Shown in pieces: positions 6,258-13,349 of a stretch of 14,779 nt of DNA (its first letter is position 1; each line of letters opens with the position of its first letter). Source of the DNA: CAIJXJ01 sp964445115. Lineage in GTDB: Bacteria > Pseudomonadota > Gammaproteobacteria > Burkholderiales > Methylophilaceae. The stretch is from NCBI GenBank assembly GCA_964445115.1, contig CAYUJU010000055.1, positions 1-14,779 of the forward strand, read 5' to 3'. A model generated the notes under the pieces. That model ran no database searches. It was not told the origin of the DNA and was given only the letters and a program-made list of their open reading frames with translations. Position numbers and translations under genes: made by a program.

Positions 6258-7127
6258 TCAATTCCCTTTTTTCTTCTTCTCCACCACCGGAACGTGTGGA
6301 ATACCGAAGTCGTCGAGGATCTTGTTGATCTGCGCCTGATTGCGGTCGATCGCCTCGTTGATCATGGCGATGCGGTCCTTGTCTTTCTTGCGGACGCCCA
6401 TGGAAATGTTCCAATAAGTTTGCCCGTGCGGGTTTTCCTGTCCGTATTCCGGGGCCAGTACCACGACCAGTTCTTCCGGTGCTTTCTTGGCGAAATAGCC
6501 GGCGATCGGCCCCCAGACGATGGCGACGTCAATGTCGCCCTTGAGCAGGTCGTCAATCATGAAGCTGGGCGGCAGGTTGAGGTCACGCTGCAGACGGTAC
6601 GGGCGGGAGTTTTCCATCAGGCCGTAGTCGTTGAGCGGACGGGACGGCGGCGATTGGCCGATTACGCCGATCTTGGCGCGCTTGAGGTCGGGGGAATCGT
6701 AGCCGGTGATGTTGAAGCCGCTGCTCTTCTTGTAGACGAAGGCGTAGCCAGAGCGGAAGTAAGGCTTGGAGTTACGGGTCATGTCCGCATCTTCGGCCGT
6801 CCCCATCACCACATCGCAACGGTTGGCGTTGAGCGAGTTGCGGTAAAAGCCCTGACGGTCGTACCAGAAGAAAAATTCCAGCTTCTTGCCGAGATCCTTG
6901 GCCAGCAGTTCGGCGATCTTGTTTTCGAAGCCTTCGCCTTGCTCGTTGGAGAAGGGCAGGTTGTCCTTAGGGGCACAGACGCGGAACAGGCTGGGATCCG
7001 CCTCGGCAATCGGCAAGCCAGGGCGACCGGAGTCCAGATAGGTCGAGGCCTCGTCGGCGAGGGCCACCTGTGCTGTCACCGCCAACGAGAGCGCGAGAAA
7101 CAGCTTGTTGATACTTGAAATAGGCAT
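6258..7127 (-). CDS. MoxJ/XoxJ-like periplasmic binding protein (quinoprotein-dehydrogenase associated)
   Basis: A 289-residue exported protein of the periplasmic solute-binding fold. The signal peptide ends near ALA-DE at residue 24. The mature N-terminus contains FRVCAPKDNLPFSN, then GEGFENKIAELLAKDLG, FFWYDRQGFYRN and RCDVVMG, the pattern of the quinoprotein dehydrogenase-associated binding proteins (MoxJ/XoxJ type). In methylotrophs these are encoded beside PQQ methanol dehydrogenases and are thought to interact with them. The mature protein ends in a Lys-rich tail. ATG 7127 is preferred over an in-frame GTG at 7139 because GGAG (7134-7137) sits 6 bases upstream. No dehydrogenase, cytochrome cL or PQQ gene is adjacent, so its partner must be elsewhere, or it has another role. 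Confidence 0.82.
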   Translation of the reverse strand: MPISSINKLFLALSLAVTAQVALADEASTYLDSGRPGLPIAEADPSLFRVCAPKDNLPFSNEQGEGFENKIAELLAKDLGKKLEFFFWYDRQGFYRNSLNANRCDVVMGTAEDADMTRNSKPYFRSGYAFVYKKSSGFNITGYDSPDLKRAKIGVIGQSPPSRPLNDYGLMENSRPYRLQRDLNLPPSFMIDDLLKGDIDVAIVWGPIAGYFAKKAPEELVVVLAPEYGQENPHGQTYWNISMGVRKKDKDRIAMINEAIDRNQAQINKILDDFGIPHVPVVEKKKKGN

Positions 7128-7133
7128 GCATTG

Positions 7134-7137
7134 CTCC
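7134..7137 (-). promoter_or_regulatory. Shine-Dalgarno that decides the XoxJ-like start
   Basis: GGAG on the minus strand lies 6 bases before ATG 7127 and overlaps the alternative GTG at 7139, so the shorter protein is the better choice. Confidence 0.6.
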
Positions 7138-7275
7138 ACAAGTTTTGGTTGATTTTTCTTAGGTCAGGCCAGCGCCAGACGCCTCACGATACAGATCCGT
7201 GGCGCATCCCGGGGGTGACGGGGGCTGCCGAGGATGCCTGTCAGACAAGGCACGATACACTTAGTTCGCTGTTTT

Positions 7276-7301
7276 GGTGAAATCCTGCGGTGAAATTCTG
7301 G
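7276..7301. repeat. Two tandem 13-base repeats
   Basis: GGTGAAATCCTGC (7276-7288) is followed directly by GGTGAAATTCTGG (7289-7301), 11 of 13 bases the same. They lie in the 193-base gap between the XoxJ-like gene and the GGDEF-like gene. The same gap holds CACGATACA twice, at 7185-7193 and 7251-7259. Confidence 0.6.
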
Positions 7302-7320
7302 CGCGGCATCCCATTGACGA

Positions 7321-7827
7321 TCAGTGCGCGTCTCCATACACATAATCGAGGCAGAAGGTATGCTGCGCCAACGTTTCGCGATGGGTCCTCAAGTACCCAA
7401 GCACCTCCAGCGCCGCGAGGTGCGGTATCTCTTGCTGGAGCACGCCGAGATGGTCGAGCAGGTTGAACACGACAATCTCCGGATTGACCACTTGCAGCCC
7501 CTCGTGTTCGACGGCGCCCAGCGTGTCGATCACGCGGTCGGAGAGTTTCTCGGTGGCGGCCGCGTAGGGGATGATCATCCAGAAATCCGTGCCGTTACGG
7601 GCGATCAGGTCGGTTTTACGAAAGGTCTGCCGAAGGTGGAGGGTCAGTTCCGCCAACTCCTTCGCAGCCTCTTGCGCGCCGTAGGCCTCCCCCAGTTCGT
7701 TGTGCTCGCCCAGTTCGAGCAAGACCAAGCCGAATTGCAGGGGGCAACTGTATCGCACGGAAAACGCCAGCAGCCATTCGAGGGTGTCCATGAAGCTTCT
7801 GCGGATTTCAAGGTATTCGATAATCAT
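7321..7827 (-). CDS. Degenerate GGDEF-domain protein
   Basis: A 168-residue protein without signal peptide or clear membrane segment. Residues about 30-100 have the layout of a GGDEF domain: a beta strand with LQFGLVLLELGEHNELGEAYG, a helix, a TFRKTDLIAR segment, and then NGTDFWMIIP at the place where active diguanylate cyclases have GG(D/E)EF. Only part of the motif is kept (NGTDF, 78-82), so synthesis of cyclic di-GMP is unlikely; a binding or scaffold role is possible. The rest (100-168) is not recognised. It lies 64 bases after the DUF2238 gene on the same strand and may be the last gene of that operon. The GGDEF call rests on pattern only. Confidence 0.6.
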   Translation of the reverse strand: MIIEYLEIRRSFMDTLEWLLAFSVRYSCPLQFGLVLLELGEHNELGEAYGAQEAAKELAELTLHLRQTFRKTDLIARNGTDFWMIIPYAAATEKLSDRVIDTLGAVEHEGLQVVNPEIVVFNLLDHLGVLQQEIPHLAALEVLGYLRTHRETLAQHTFCLDYVYGDAH

Positions 7828-7891
7828 CTCGATCTTTCCCGAAAAGTGCGGCGCATCTACACGAGGAGAAACACGCTATCACAAACGTTAC

Positions 7892-8509
7892 TCACAGCCT
7901 AGCCGCCGCGCGGGCCATGGAACGATCGTGCGCACGCGCCAACCACACTTGGGCAGCAATCGCCCCCAGCATGGCGAGGAACATGTCCCACTGCGTGTCC
8001 CAGACATCGCCCTGTGTGGCGAGAAACGCGACGGCGTCGCTGCCGGAGGCGATGGCCACCCACCACTCCAGGAATTCATAGCAGGCGCTGATAGCGAGGC
8101 AGATGCTGGTCACGATGAAGAAAAGCCACTTGCCGGGCTGCAGGGGCGAGTTTCGCAGCAGGATCTCGCGCGCGACGATGGCGGGGATGAAACCTTGCGC
8201 CACGTGCCCGACCCGATCGTAGTAATTACGGGATAGCTCGAAGGTGTCGCGCAGCCAGTTGAACAGCGGCATTTCGGCGTAGGTGTAGTGCCCGCCCACG
8301 AGCAGGATCACGGCATGCACCAGCATCAGCCCGTAGGCGAGCCGGGAAAACCGGAAGCGCTGCCCCGTCGCCAGCAGCAGCGGCAAGGCGATCAGCACCG
8401 GGAAGACTTCCAGCCACCAGGTAAAGCGATCATTCGGTGCCGTGGCCGACCACAGGAACACCAGCGCCAGCATGCCCAGCAACAGGCCATAATAGCGACG
8501 ATCGGTCAT
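7892..8509 (-). CDS. DUF2238 (YjdF-like) integral membrane protein
   Basis: A 205-residue inner-membrane protein with about five to six hydrophobic helices. The family hallmarks are in order: GGHYTYAEMPLFNW at 73-86, NYYDRVGHVAQGFIPAI, AREILLR, CLAISACYEFLEWWVA, and FLATQGDVWDTQWDMFLAMLGA near the end. These conserved His, Tyr, Glu, Asp and Trp residues in or beside helices suggest a polar or metal site within the membrane, but no function is established for the family. Its ATG overlaps the stop of the alcohol dehydrogenase gene (ATGA), so it is translationally coupled to it. It is the last closely packed gene of the tpm operon. Confidence 0.88.
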   Translation of the reverse strand: MTDRRYYGLLLGMLALVFLWSATAPNDRFTWWLEVFPVLIALPLLLATGQRFRFSRLAYGLMLVHAVILLVGGHYTYAEMPLFNWLRDTFELSRNYYDRVGHVAQGFIPAIVAREILLRNSPLQPGKWLFFIVTSICLAISACYEFLEWWVAIASGSDAVAFLATQGDVWDTQWDMFLAMLGAIAAQVWLARAHDRSMARAAARL

Positions 8510-9696
8510 AGTCTCGCTTTCAGGATGGTGGTGACCTCGTCATCCTCAAGGACAACGGGGTTGGTTTTCATGCTGCTACCGCGACAATTTGCCACCACGC
8601 GCGGAATATCGGCCTCTGTCATGCCGAACGCCGACAGGCGCGGCAGTGCCAGTTGCGCGGTCCATGCCGACAGCGTATCGAGCAACGCCTGGCGGGCAGG
8701 TTCGTCTTGCAGCGTGGCGCAGCCGGAAAGCAAACGTCCCAACTCGGCATATTTGTGCAGCGCCACATGGTCGGGCGCGCGTGCACGAAGGGCTTGCAGG
8801 TTCATCTCACTGCAGCAGGCCACCAACGTGCCACACACCACGCCGTGCGGCATGGGGAAAAACGCCCCCAATGGGGCCGCGAGGCCATGTACCGAGCCCA
8901 GGCCGACTTGCGCCAGCGTAATGCCGGACAGTAATGCGGCATAGGCCATGGCACGGCGATGTGCCGCCAGGTCGCCTTCTCCGCGATACCAGGGCAACAG
9001 GGCATCGCGTACGGCGGCGATACTAGACAGGGCCAGTGCATCGGTGAAGGGGTTAGCCTTGAGCGAGACGTAGGATTCCAGCAACTGGGTCAGGGCGTCC
9101 ATGCCATCCGCGGCGACCAGCGCCTTCGGGCAGGTCGCCAGCAGCTCCGGGTCGACCACAGCGTATTTCGGCACCAGCGTTTCATGTCGGAAGGACTTTT
9201 TGAAGCCGCCCTCCCCCTGCACCGACAGTACGGCATTGCGGGTCGCCTCGGAGCCGGTGCCTGCGGTCGTGGGCACGGCGACGAAGGGCGTCGCTGGGCC
9301 TTGATAAGGCAGTTCCGGCTCCACGCCTTCGAGGTAATCCATCACGCTGTTGTCGACGCGAAGCAACCCGGCCACCGCCTTGGCGGCATCCAGCACGCTG
9401 CCGCCGCCGATGCCGATCACGACATCGATCGCGTCATGTCGAAATTGCTGCGCCAGCGTATCCGCCAGTTGCGGCGAGGGCTCACCGCTCACCCGGACAT
9501 GGGCATGCGATATGCCTGCGGCCTGCAGCCCGCCCAGCAGTTCCGACCAGGCAGGGGAATCGACGAAAGACGCGGCGCCCGTCACCAGCAGCGCGCGTTG
9601 GCCGAACCCAGCAGCCAGCTCGGGCAGGCGCCAACGCACCCCATCGCCGAACACGATGCCGGGCAGCGCAGTAATGGAAAACGGCGACAACATCAT
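8506..9696 (-). CDS. Iron-type alcohol dehydrogenase family protein
   Basis: A 396-residue group III alcohol dehydrogenase, expected to interconvert an alcohol and an aldehyde with NAD(P) in the cytosol. The dinucleotide-binding GGGS (97-100) and VPTTAGTGSE (141-150) are present. By alignment to the E. coli FucO metal ligands (Asp, His, His, His), the four positions are Asp200, Gln204, His270 (GSVHGLAAPLG) and His284 (MPHGV), so the second ligand appears to be Gln rather than His. Length is normal. The double ATG at 9696/9693 overlaps the TGA of the preceding ABM gene. The substrate is unknown; the operon neighbours (methyltransferase, ABM protein) suggest a detoxification or metabolite-repair setting. 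Confidence 0.92.
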   Translation of the reverse strand: MMLSPFSITALPGIVFGDGVRWRLPELAAGFGQRALLVTGAASFVDSPAWSELLGGLQAAGISHAHVRVSGEPSPQLADTLAQQFRHDAIDVVIGIGGGSVLDAAKAVAGLLRVDNSVMDYLEGVEPELPYQGPATPFVAVPTTAGTGSEATRNAVLSVQGEGGFKKSFRHETLVPKYAVVDPELLATCPKALVAADGMDALTQLLESYVSLKANPFTDALALSSIAAVRDALLPWYRGEGDLAAHRRAMAYAALLSGITLAQVGLGSVHGLAAPLGAFFPMPHGVVCGTLVACCSEMNLQALRARAPDHVALHKYAELGRLLSGCATLQDEPARQALLDTLSAWTAQLALPRLSAFGMTEADIPRVVANCRGSSMKTNPVVLEDDEVTTILKARL

Positions 9697-9995
9697 TCGC
9701 CCACCTCCGGATAAAGCCCGCGATAGCGCACTCCGACCCGCGGCGCAGCCATCCAGTCAGCCACCCGGTTGCGCCATTTCAGGTAATGCTCGGTCTCCTT
9801 GTGCCGTGCGGCATCCGCTTCGCTCGCATAGGCTTCGTAGAGCACGAAGTGACCGGGGTCATCCGGCGATTGCAGCACATCGAAACGCAGGTTGCCAGCC
9901 TCCTTGACCGAGTGCTTGTGATTCTTGCGCGTCGCGTCGATGAAATCGTCGACATGCTCGGGCTTGACGTGGACATGGACCATGGTGACGTGCAT
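9693..9995 (-). CDS. LsrG-like antibiotic biosynthesis monooxygenase (ABM) domain protein
   Basis: A 100-residue single ABM-domain protein that forms a dimeric alpha/beta barrel in relatives. It resembles E. coli LsrG closely at the N-terminus (MHVTMVHVHVKPEHVDDFI) and over SVKEAGNLRFDVLQSPDDPGHFVLYEAY and the following AARHKETEHY segment. LsrG processes phospho-AI-2 (P-DPD), while other family members are quinol monooxygenases. There is no lsr transport or kinase gene here, so an AI-2 role should not be assumed. The ATG at 9995 is one base after the yjbQ stop and follows GGGGGA inside the end of yjbQ; its own stop overlaps the dehydrogenase start. The tight packing argues for a joint function with the dehydrogenase. 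Confidence 0.88.
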   Translation of the reverse strand: MHVTMVHVHVKPEHVDDFIDATRKNHKHSVKEAGNLRFDVLQSPDDPGHFVLYEAYASEADAARHKETEHYLKWRNRVADWMAAPRVGVRYRGLYPEVGE

Positions 9996-9996
9996 G

Positions 9997-10416
9997 TCAT
10001 TCCCCCATCAGGTGCAGCACCAGTTTGCGGGTCGCCGGCTCGTGCCGGTGCTCGTAGAGGAAGATGCCCTGCCAGGTGCCCAGTGCAGGCCGCCCCTGCT
10101 CCATGGGGATGGAGAGGTGCGTCTGCGTCAGGGCCGTGCGCACGTGGGCCGGCATATCGTCCGGGCCTTCGATGGTGTGCACGAAGAGCGGGTCGCCATC
10201 CGGCACCAGCCGGGCGAAGAAACGTTCGAGGTCGGCAATGACGTCACGGTCGTAGTTCTCGTTGATCAGCAGGCTGGCCGAGGTGTGCTGGATGTAGACC
10301 GTCAGCAGGCCGGTCGTGATGCCACTCGCCGCGGCCCAGTCGCAGATCTGCGCGGTGACATCATAAATGCGACGGCCACGGGTTGCGACCTGGAGTTGGT
10401 GGGTCAATTGGTGCAT
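9997..10416 (-). CDS. yjbQ: YjbQ family protein (UPF0047)
   Basis: A 139-residue cytosolic protein of the widespread YjbQ/UPF0047 family, which forms trimers in solved structures. Hallmarks are HTSASLLINEN at about 44-54, a PDDMPAHVRTAL segment, and LGTWQGIFLYEHR near the end; the spaced histidines make a likely metal site. E. coli YjbQ can replace thiamin phosphate synthase weakly when overproduced, but its real role is not settled. The start at 10416 is two bases after the tpm stop, and AAGGAAG lies within the end of tpm. It is the second gene of the operon. Confidence 0.92.
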   Translation of the reverse strand: MHQLTHQLQVATRGRRIYDVTAQICDWAAASGITTGLLTVYIQHTSASLLINENYDRDVIADLERFFARLVPDGDPLFVHTIEGPDDMPAHVRTALTQTHLSIPMEQGRPALGTWQGIFLYEHRHEPATRKLVLHLMGE

Positions 10417-10418
10417 AT

Positions 10419-11096
10419 TCAGATAACTTCCTTAGTGGCCGGATTGTACGTCAGCACGTACACCTTTTCGTGCAACTGTGTGACGCCACGTGCACGGAAA
10501 CGAGGTTCACGCGGCAAGATATCTTCCTCGAACACCAGCGCGACATCACAAGTACCGGCATACAGTTGACGTACTTCTTCCTGCCGCACGCTAAACGGCG
10601 GGCCGGCCATTTCGTGCTGGGGATAATCGAAGGTGACCAGCAGCGTCCGTGCCCCGGGCGGCAGCAAGGTCGCCATGTGCGCCGCATAGGCCACCCGCAT
10701 TTCCGGCGGGAGTGCGACCAGCGAGGCGCGGTCGTACACCGCGTGCAGATCGCCCAGTTCCGACTTGGAAAGCCGGAAAAAATCCCCGCAGAAGAGGCGG
10801 ATGCCATTGCCTTCGTACACTTCGAAATAGCCTTGCTGGCGCACCGTGAATGCAAGCCCGTTTTCGTCGAAGAAGGCACGCACGGCCAACGGGCTGAGCT
10901 CCACGCCGACTACCTCGTAGCCTTGGGCACGCAACCACAACATGTCGGCGCTCTTGCCGCACAAGGGCACGAAGACCCGCTGGCGCTGGGCCAACCCGAG
11001 CGCCGGCCAGAACGATGTCAAATGGCTGTTGATGGTTTCCTGATGGAAACCGATCTGCTGGAGCATCCAGCGCTCATGCCAGAAATCCGGCTGCAT
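10419..11096 (-). CDS. tpm: Thiopurine S-methyltransferase family protein
   Basis: A 225-residue SAM-dependent methyltransferase of the bacterial TPMT family. It has the usual opening DFWHERW, the SAM-binding FVPLCGKSADMLWLRAQGYEVVG segment (VPLCGKS at 43-49), GVELSPLAV, and a later CGDFFRLS and YDRASLVALP. TPMT proteins methylate aromatic thiols, and bacterial members have been linked to methylation of selenium and tellurium compounds. Length is normal. The ATG at 11096 follows GGAAAG. It is the first gene of a tightly packed minus-strand operon and faces away from the cNMP-binding gene across a 76-base gap, in which I see no convincing promoter for either side. Confidence 0.92.
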   Translation of the reverse strand: MQPDFWHERWMLQQIGFHQETINSHLTSFWPALGLAQRQRVFVPLCGKSADMLWLRAQGYEVVGVELSPLAVRAFFDENGLAFTVRQQGYFEVYEGNGIRLFCGDFFRLSKSELGDLHAVYDRASLVALPPEMRVAYAAHMATLLPPGARTLLVTFDYPQHEMAGPPFSVRQEEVRQLYAGTCDVALVFEEDILPREPRFRARGVTQLHEKVYVLTYNPATKEVI

Positions 11097-11172
11097 ACAT
11101 GCTTTCCGTCAAATTGAATCCCTTGATGGATAAGATTAACATGCGAGAGTCCCCCGACTGAAGAATCCGACC

Positions 11173-11644
11173 ATGCTGCGTCGCCTGCTCCACGCAACAC
11201 CAGAACCCCCCGCATTTCGCCGCCCTGCGCGGCATCGCGCTGTTCTCCGGCTTGAGCCGGCGCGAACTGCGCACGCTGGACACCTTGCTGCACCGGCGCG
11301 ATTACGTGCACGACGAGATCATTTTCGACGAGGGCGAAGAGGGCCAGGCGGTCTATTTCGTGTTGCGCGGCAAGGTATTGATTTGCCGGCAGGGGCGTCC
11401 GGTAGACGGCGCGATCGCCACGCTGGGCCCGGGCCAGTGCTTCGGCGAGATGGCGCTGCTCGACGATGCCCCGCGTATGGCTCAGGTACGCGCCGCCGAA
11501 GATTGCACCCTGGCGGTGCTGTTCCGCGAGGACTTCAACGGTCTGCTGCACACGCACGCCATGATCGCCTCCAAGTTATCCCTCGCGCTGGCCCACATGC
11601 TCGGGGTCCGACTGCGCGAGACCGTGAACCGGTTCGTGGTCTGA
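11173..11644 (+). CDS. Stand-alone cyclic-nucleotide-binding domain protein, apparent 5' frameshift
   Basis: A small cNMP-binding domain protein without a DNA-binding or kinase domain. The clear domain is in the frame that ends at TGA 11642-11644; it contains the beta-barrel strands and an intact phosphate-binding cassette, FGEMALLDDAPRMAQVRA. In this frame no ATG or GTG exists upstream of TTG 11252, yet the bases before it still encode the expected first helix (HFAALRGIALFSGLSRREL). A good ATG at 11173 lies in another frame; removing one base from the C-run 11206-11211 would join them into a continuous protein of about 156 residues. As written, only a shortened protein from TTG 11252 (130 residues) is translatable. 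Its stop is one base from the permease gene start, so the two are probably co-transcribed. Confidence 0.72.
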
Positions 11645-11645
11645 C

Positions 11646-12773
11646 ATGGCCGCCCTGCATCGCGGTCCCGGCCCGCTGACCTGGGTGGTCGTTATCGGCG
11701 CCACCTGCCTGAGCCTGTTTCTGTTCCAGAAAATCCTGTGGCTGGTCGTGCCGTTTCTGCTCGCTTTTGTCCTCTATTACCTGCTGGCACCGTTTGCCCG
11801 GCGTCTGGTCATGGCCGGGGTCAGCCCCGAAGTCGCAGCGGCAGGCTTGAGCGGGGCCTTCCTGCTGCTGGTGGGCGGATGGCTGTTGTTGCTGTATCCC
11901 TGGGTGATTGCCCACGCGGGCGATTGGCAGGATAACGCCCAGCGTTATCTGACGGGCGGCAGCGTAGCGCTGGAATCCAGCATTACCGCGCTGCAGCAGA
12001 AATTTTCCCTGCTCAACCGCCTCAAGATCGATGAAACGTTCCGCCAGAACCTGCTGGAACTGGCCGGGCATTTCTCCGAGAAGCATCTGGGTCGCGCGCT
12101 CTCGACCTTTGCGACTTGGCTGCCTTCGCTCCTGCTCGCCCCCATCATCACGTTTTTCATGCTCAAGGACGGGACGCGCCTGCGCAAGTTCATCGGCAGC
12201 GCCGTGCCGAACGCCTATTTCGAAAAAACGCTGAACCTGATGCACGCGCTGGATCGCACGGCCCAGCAATACTTTCTCGGCCTGATGCAATTGTTCGCCA
12301 TCGATGCGGTGCTGCTTTCCGGAGGGCTCTGGGCACTTGGCCTGCCCTCGCCGATCGCGCTGGGCCTGATCGCCGCCCTGCTCGGCGTCATCCCCTATCT
12401 GGGCCCCCTGCTGGGCTGCGCCATGATGGTGATGGTGGCGGCAACGGATTTCCCCGGCAATCTGACCCCGGTTTACGGCGTCATCGGCCTGTTCGTGCTG
12501 GTGCGCCTGCTGGACGACATCGTGTTTCTGCCTTACGTCATGGGCAAGAGCCTGCACATGCACCCCTTGCTTATCCTGCTGATGTTTTTCATTGGCGATG
12601 CCATCGCAGGGATCGCGGGGCTGATGCTGGTCATCCCCGTGCTTGGCATTTTCATGGTGATCGGCGAAACCGCCTCCCACGTGATCCGGGATGATCGGCT
12701 ACGCGCTCGCCACCGGCATGCGAGGCGGTTGCAACTGCTGGAAGCGAACCGGGACCTGCGTAGCCCTTCATAG
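11646..12773 (+). CDS. AI-2E family (PerM/TqsA-like) membrane permease
   Basis: A 375-residue inner-membrane protein of the AI-2E/UPF0118 family. There are about seven or eight hydrophobic helices: two near residues 12-50, one at about 65-87, then a soluble stretch (90-150), and the conserved C-terminal group with LLLAPIITFFMLKDG, ALGLPSPIALGLIAALLGVIPYLGPLLG, and LDDIVFLPYVMGKSLHMHPLLILLMFFIGDAIAGIAGLML. Members are exporters or ion-coupled transporters with varied substrates; only a few are linked to AI-2. A short basic tail is cytoplasmic. The ATG at 11646 is one base after the cNMP gene stop and has no clear Shine-Dalgarno, so translation is likely coupled. Confidence 0.92.
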   Translation: MAALHRGPGPLTWVVVIGATCLSLFLFQKILWLVVPFLLAFVLYYLLAPFARRLVMAGVSPEVAAAGLSGAFLLLVGGWLLLLYPWVIAHAGDWQDNAQRYLTGGSVALESSITALQQKFSLLNRLKIDETFRQNLLELAGHFSEKHLGRALSTFATWLPSLLLAPIITFFMLKDGTRLRKFIGSAVPNAYFEKTLNLMHALDRTAQQYFLGLMQLFAIDAVLLSGGLWALGLPSPIALGLIAALLGVIPYLGPLLGCAMMVMVAATDFPGNLTPVYGVIGLFVLVRLLDDIVFLPYVMGKSLHMHPLLILLMFFIGDAIAGIAGLMLVIPVLGIFMVIGETASHVIRDDRLRARHRHARRLQLLEANRDLRSPS

Positions 12774-12831
12774 GGTAACCCTGAACCGGCCGTGGGCAGA
12801 ATCAGGGACTCTGTGCGTCAGGTTTGATGCC

Positions 12832-13317
12832 CTAACGGCGATAGTAGGGATATCGCCAATACGGCGGATACGGCCCCCAGAACGGATCGCGCATCATCGA
12901 CCGCATCTGCATCTCGCGCATCAATCGTTCCACTTCCACCCGATGTTCGCGATCGCGCTTGCCGAGCTCTTCGGCAAAACTGTCGCGCAAAGCCTGCTCA
13001 CGCGCGGCGTGGATGAAATCCAGCACCTTGGAGTTGACGCCCTGCTTCGACAGTTCCAGCGCCTGTGTCGGCGTAAGGGTATAACTGGAATGGGAGGCCT
13101 TGATCTTTTCGATGATCTCCTCAGCCGTCACGCCCTCTCGCGACAGGCGGACCAGCTCCTCGTAAGTCAGGTTGGGATCAGGCTTGGGCAGCAGTTTCTC
13201 CAGCTCTTCTTCGGATATCCGCTGGATAGGCGGCGGCTCCTGCTTCTGTGGATTGCTGGCGCAACCAGCCAGCAATGCGCCCGCCACCAGCCATACCACG
13301 ATGTTCCAACCTGCCAT
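12832..13317 (-). CDS. Repeat-containing lipoprotein of unknown function
   Basis: A 161-residue lipoprotein with signal peptide and lipobox LLAGC (Cys19). After a Pro/Gln/Lys-rich linker it has two related helical units of about 25 residues, at 50-74 and 81-104, that share LT at the start, LS then GV at the same spacing, and a hydrophobic end (I/V, L/I, D/E, I, A). Residues 103-140 are charged and probably coiled coil. The tail (145-161) is very rich in Pro, Tyr, Trp and Arg. The ATG at 13317 follows AAAGGGG. It lies 32 bases after clpB on the same strand, so it may be in the same transcript. I do not recognise the family; the repeat resembles the helical segments found in several bacterial lipoproteins. 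Confidence 0.75.
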   Translation of the reverse strand: MAGWNIVVWLVAGALLAGCASNPQKQEPPPIQRISEEELEKLLPKPDPNLTYEELVRLSREGVTAEEIIEKIKASHSSYTLTPTQALELSKQGVNSKVLDFIHAAREQALRDSFAEELGKRDREHRVEVERLMREMQMRSMMRDPFWGPYPPYWRYPYYRR

Positions 13318-13349
13318 GTTTGCCCCTTTGCGCCTGGTCAGCGCGCTCG

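Noticed and set aside
6165..7118. A 317-codon plus-strand frame opposite the XoxJ-like gene
   Set aside because: It begins within the terminator region and has no domain pattern, while the minus frame has a signal peptide and family motifs.
11535..12680. A long open frame (381 codons) on the minus strand opposite the permease
   Set aside because: It is rich in His, Gln, Arg and Gly with no domain pattern, typical of an antisense frame in high-G+C DNA, while the plus-strand permease is clearly real.
9693..12773. An AI-2 quorum-sensing module (LsrG-like protein plus an AI-2E family permease)
   Set aside because: No luxS, lsrK, lsrR or Lsr transporter gene is present, the two genes are in different operons on opposite strands, and both families are mostly unrelated to AI-2.
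12779..12807. A terminator in the 58-base convergent gap between the permease and the lipoprotein
   Set aside because: CCCTGA and TCAGGG can pair, but the loop is 17 bases and there is no T-run on either side.
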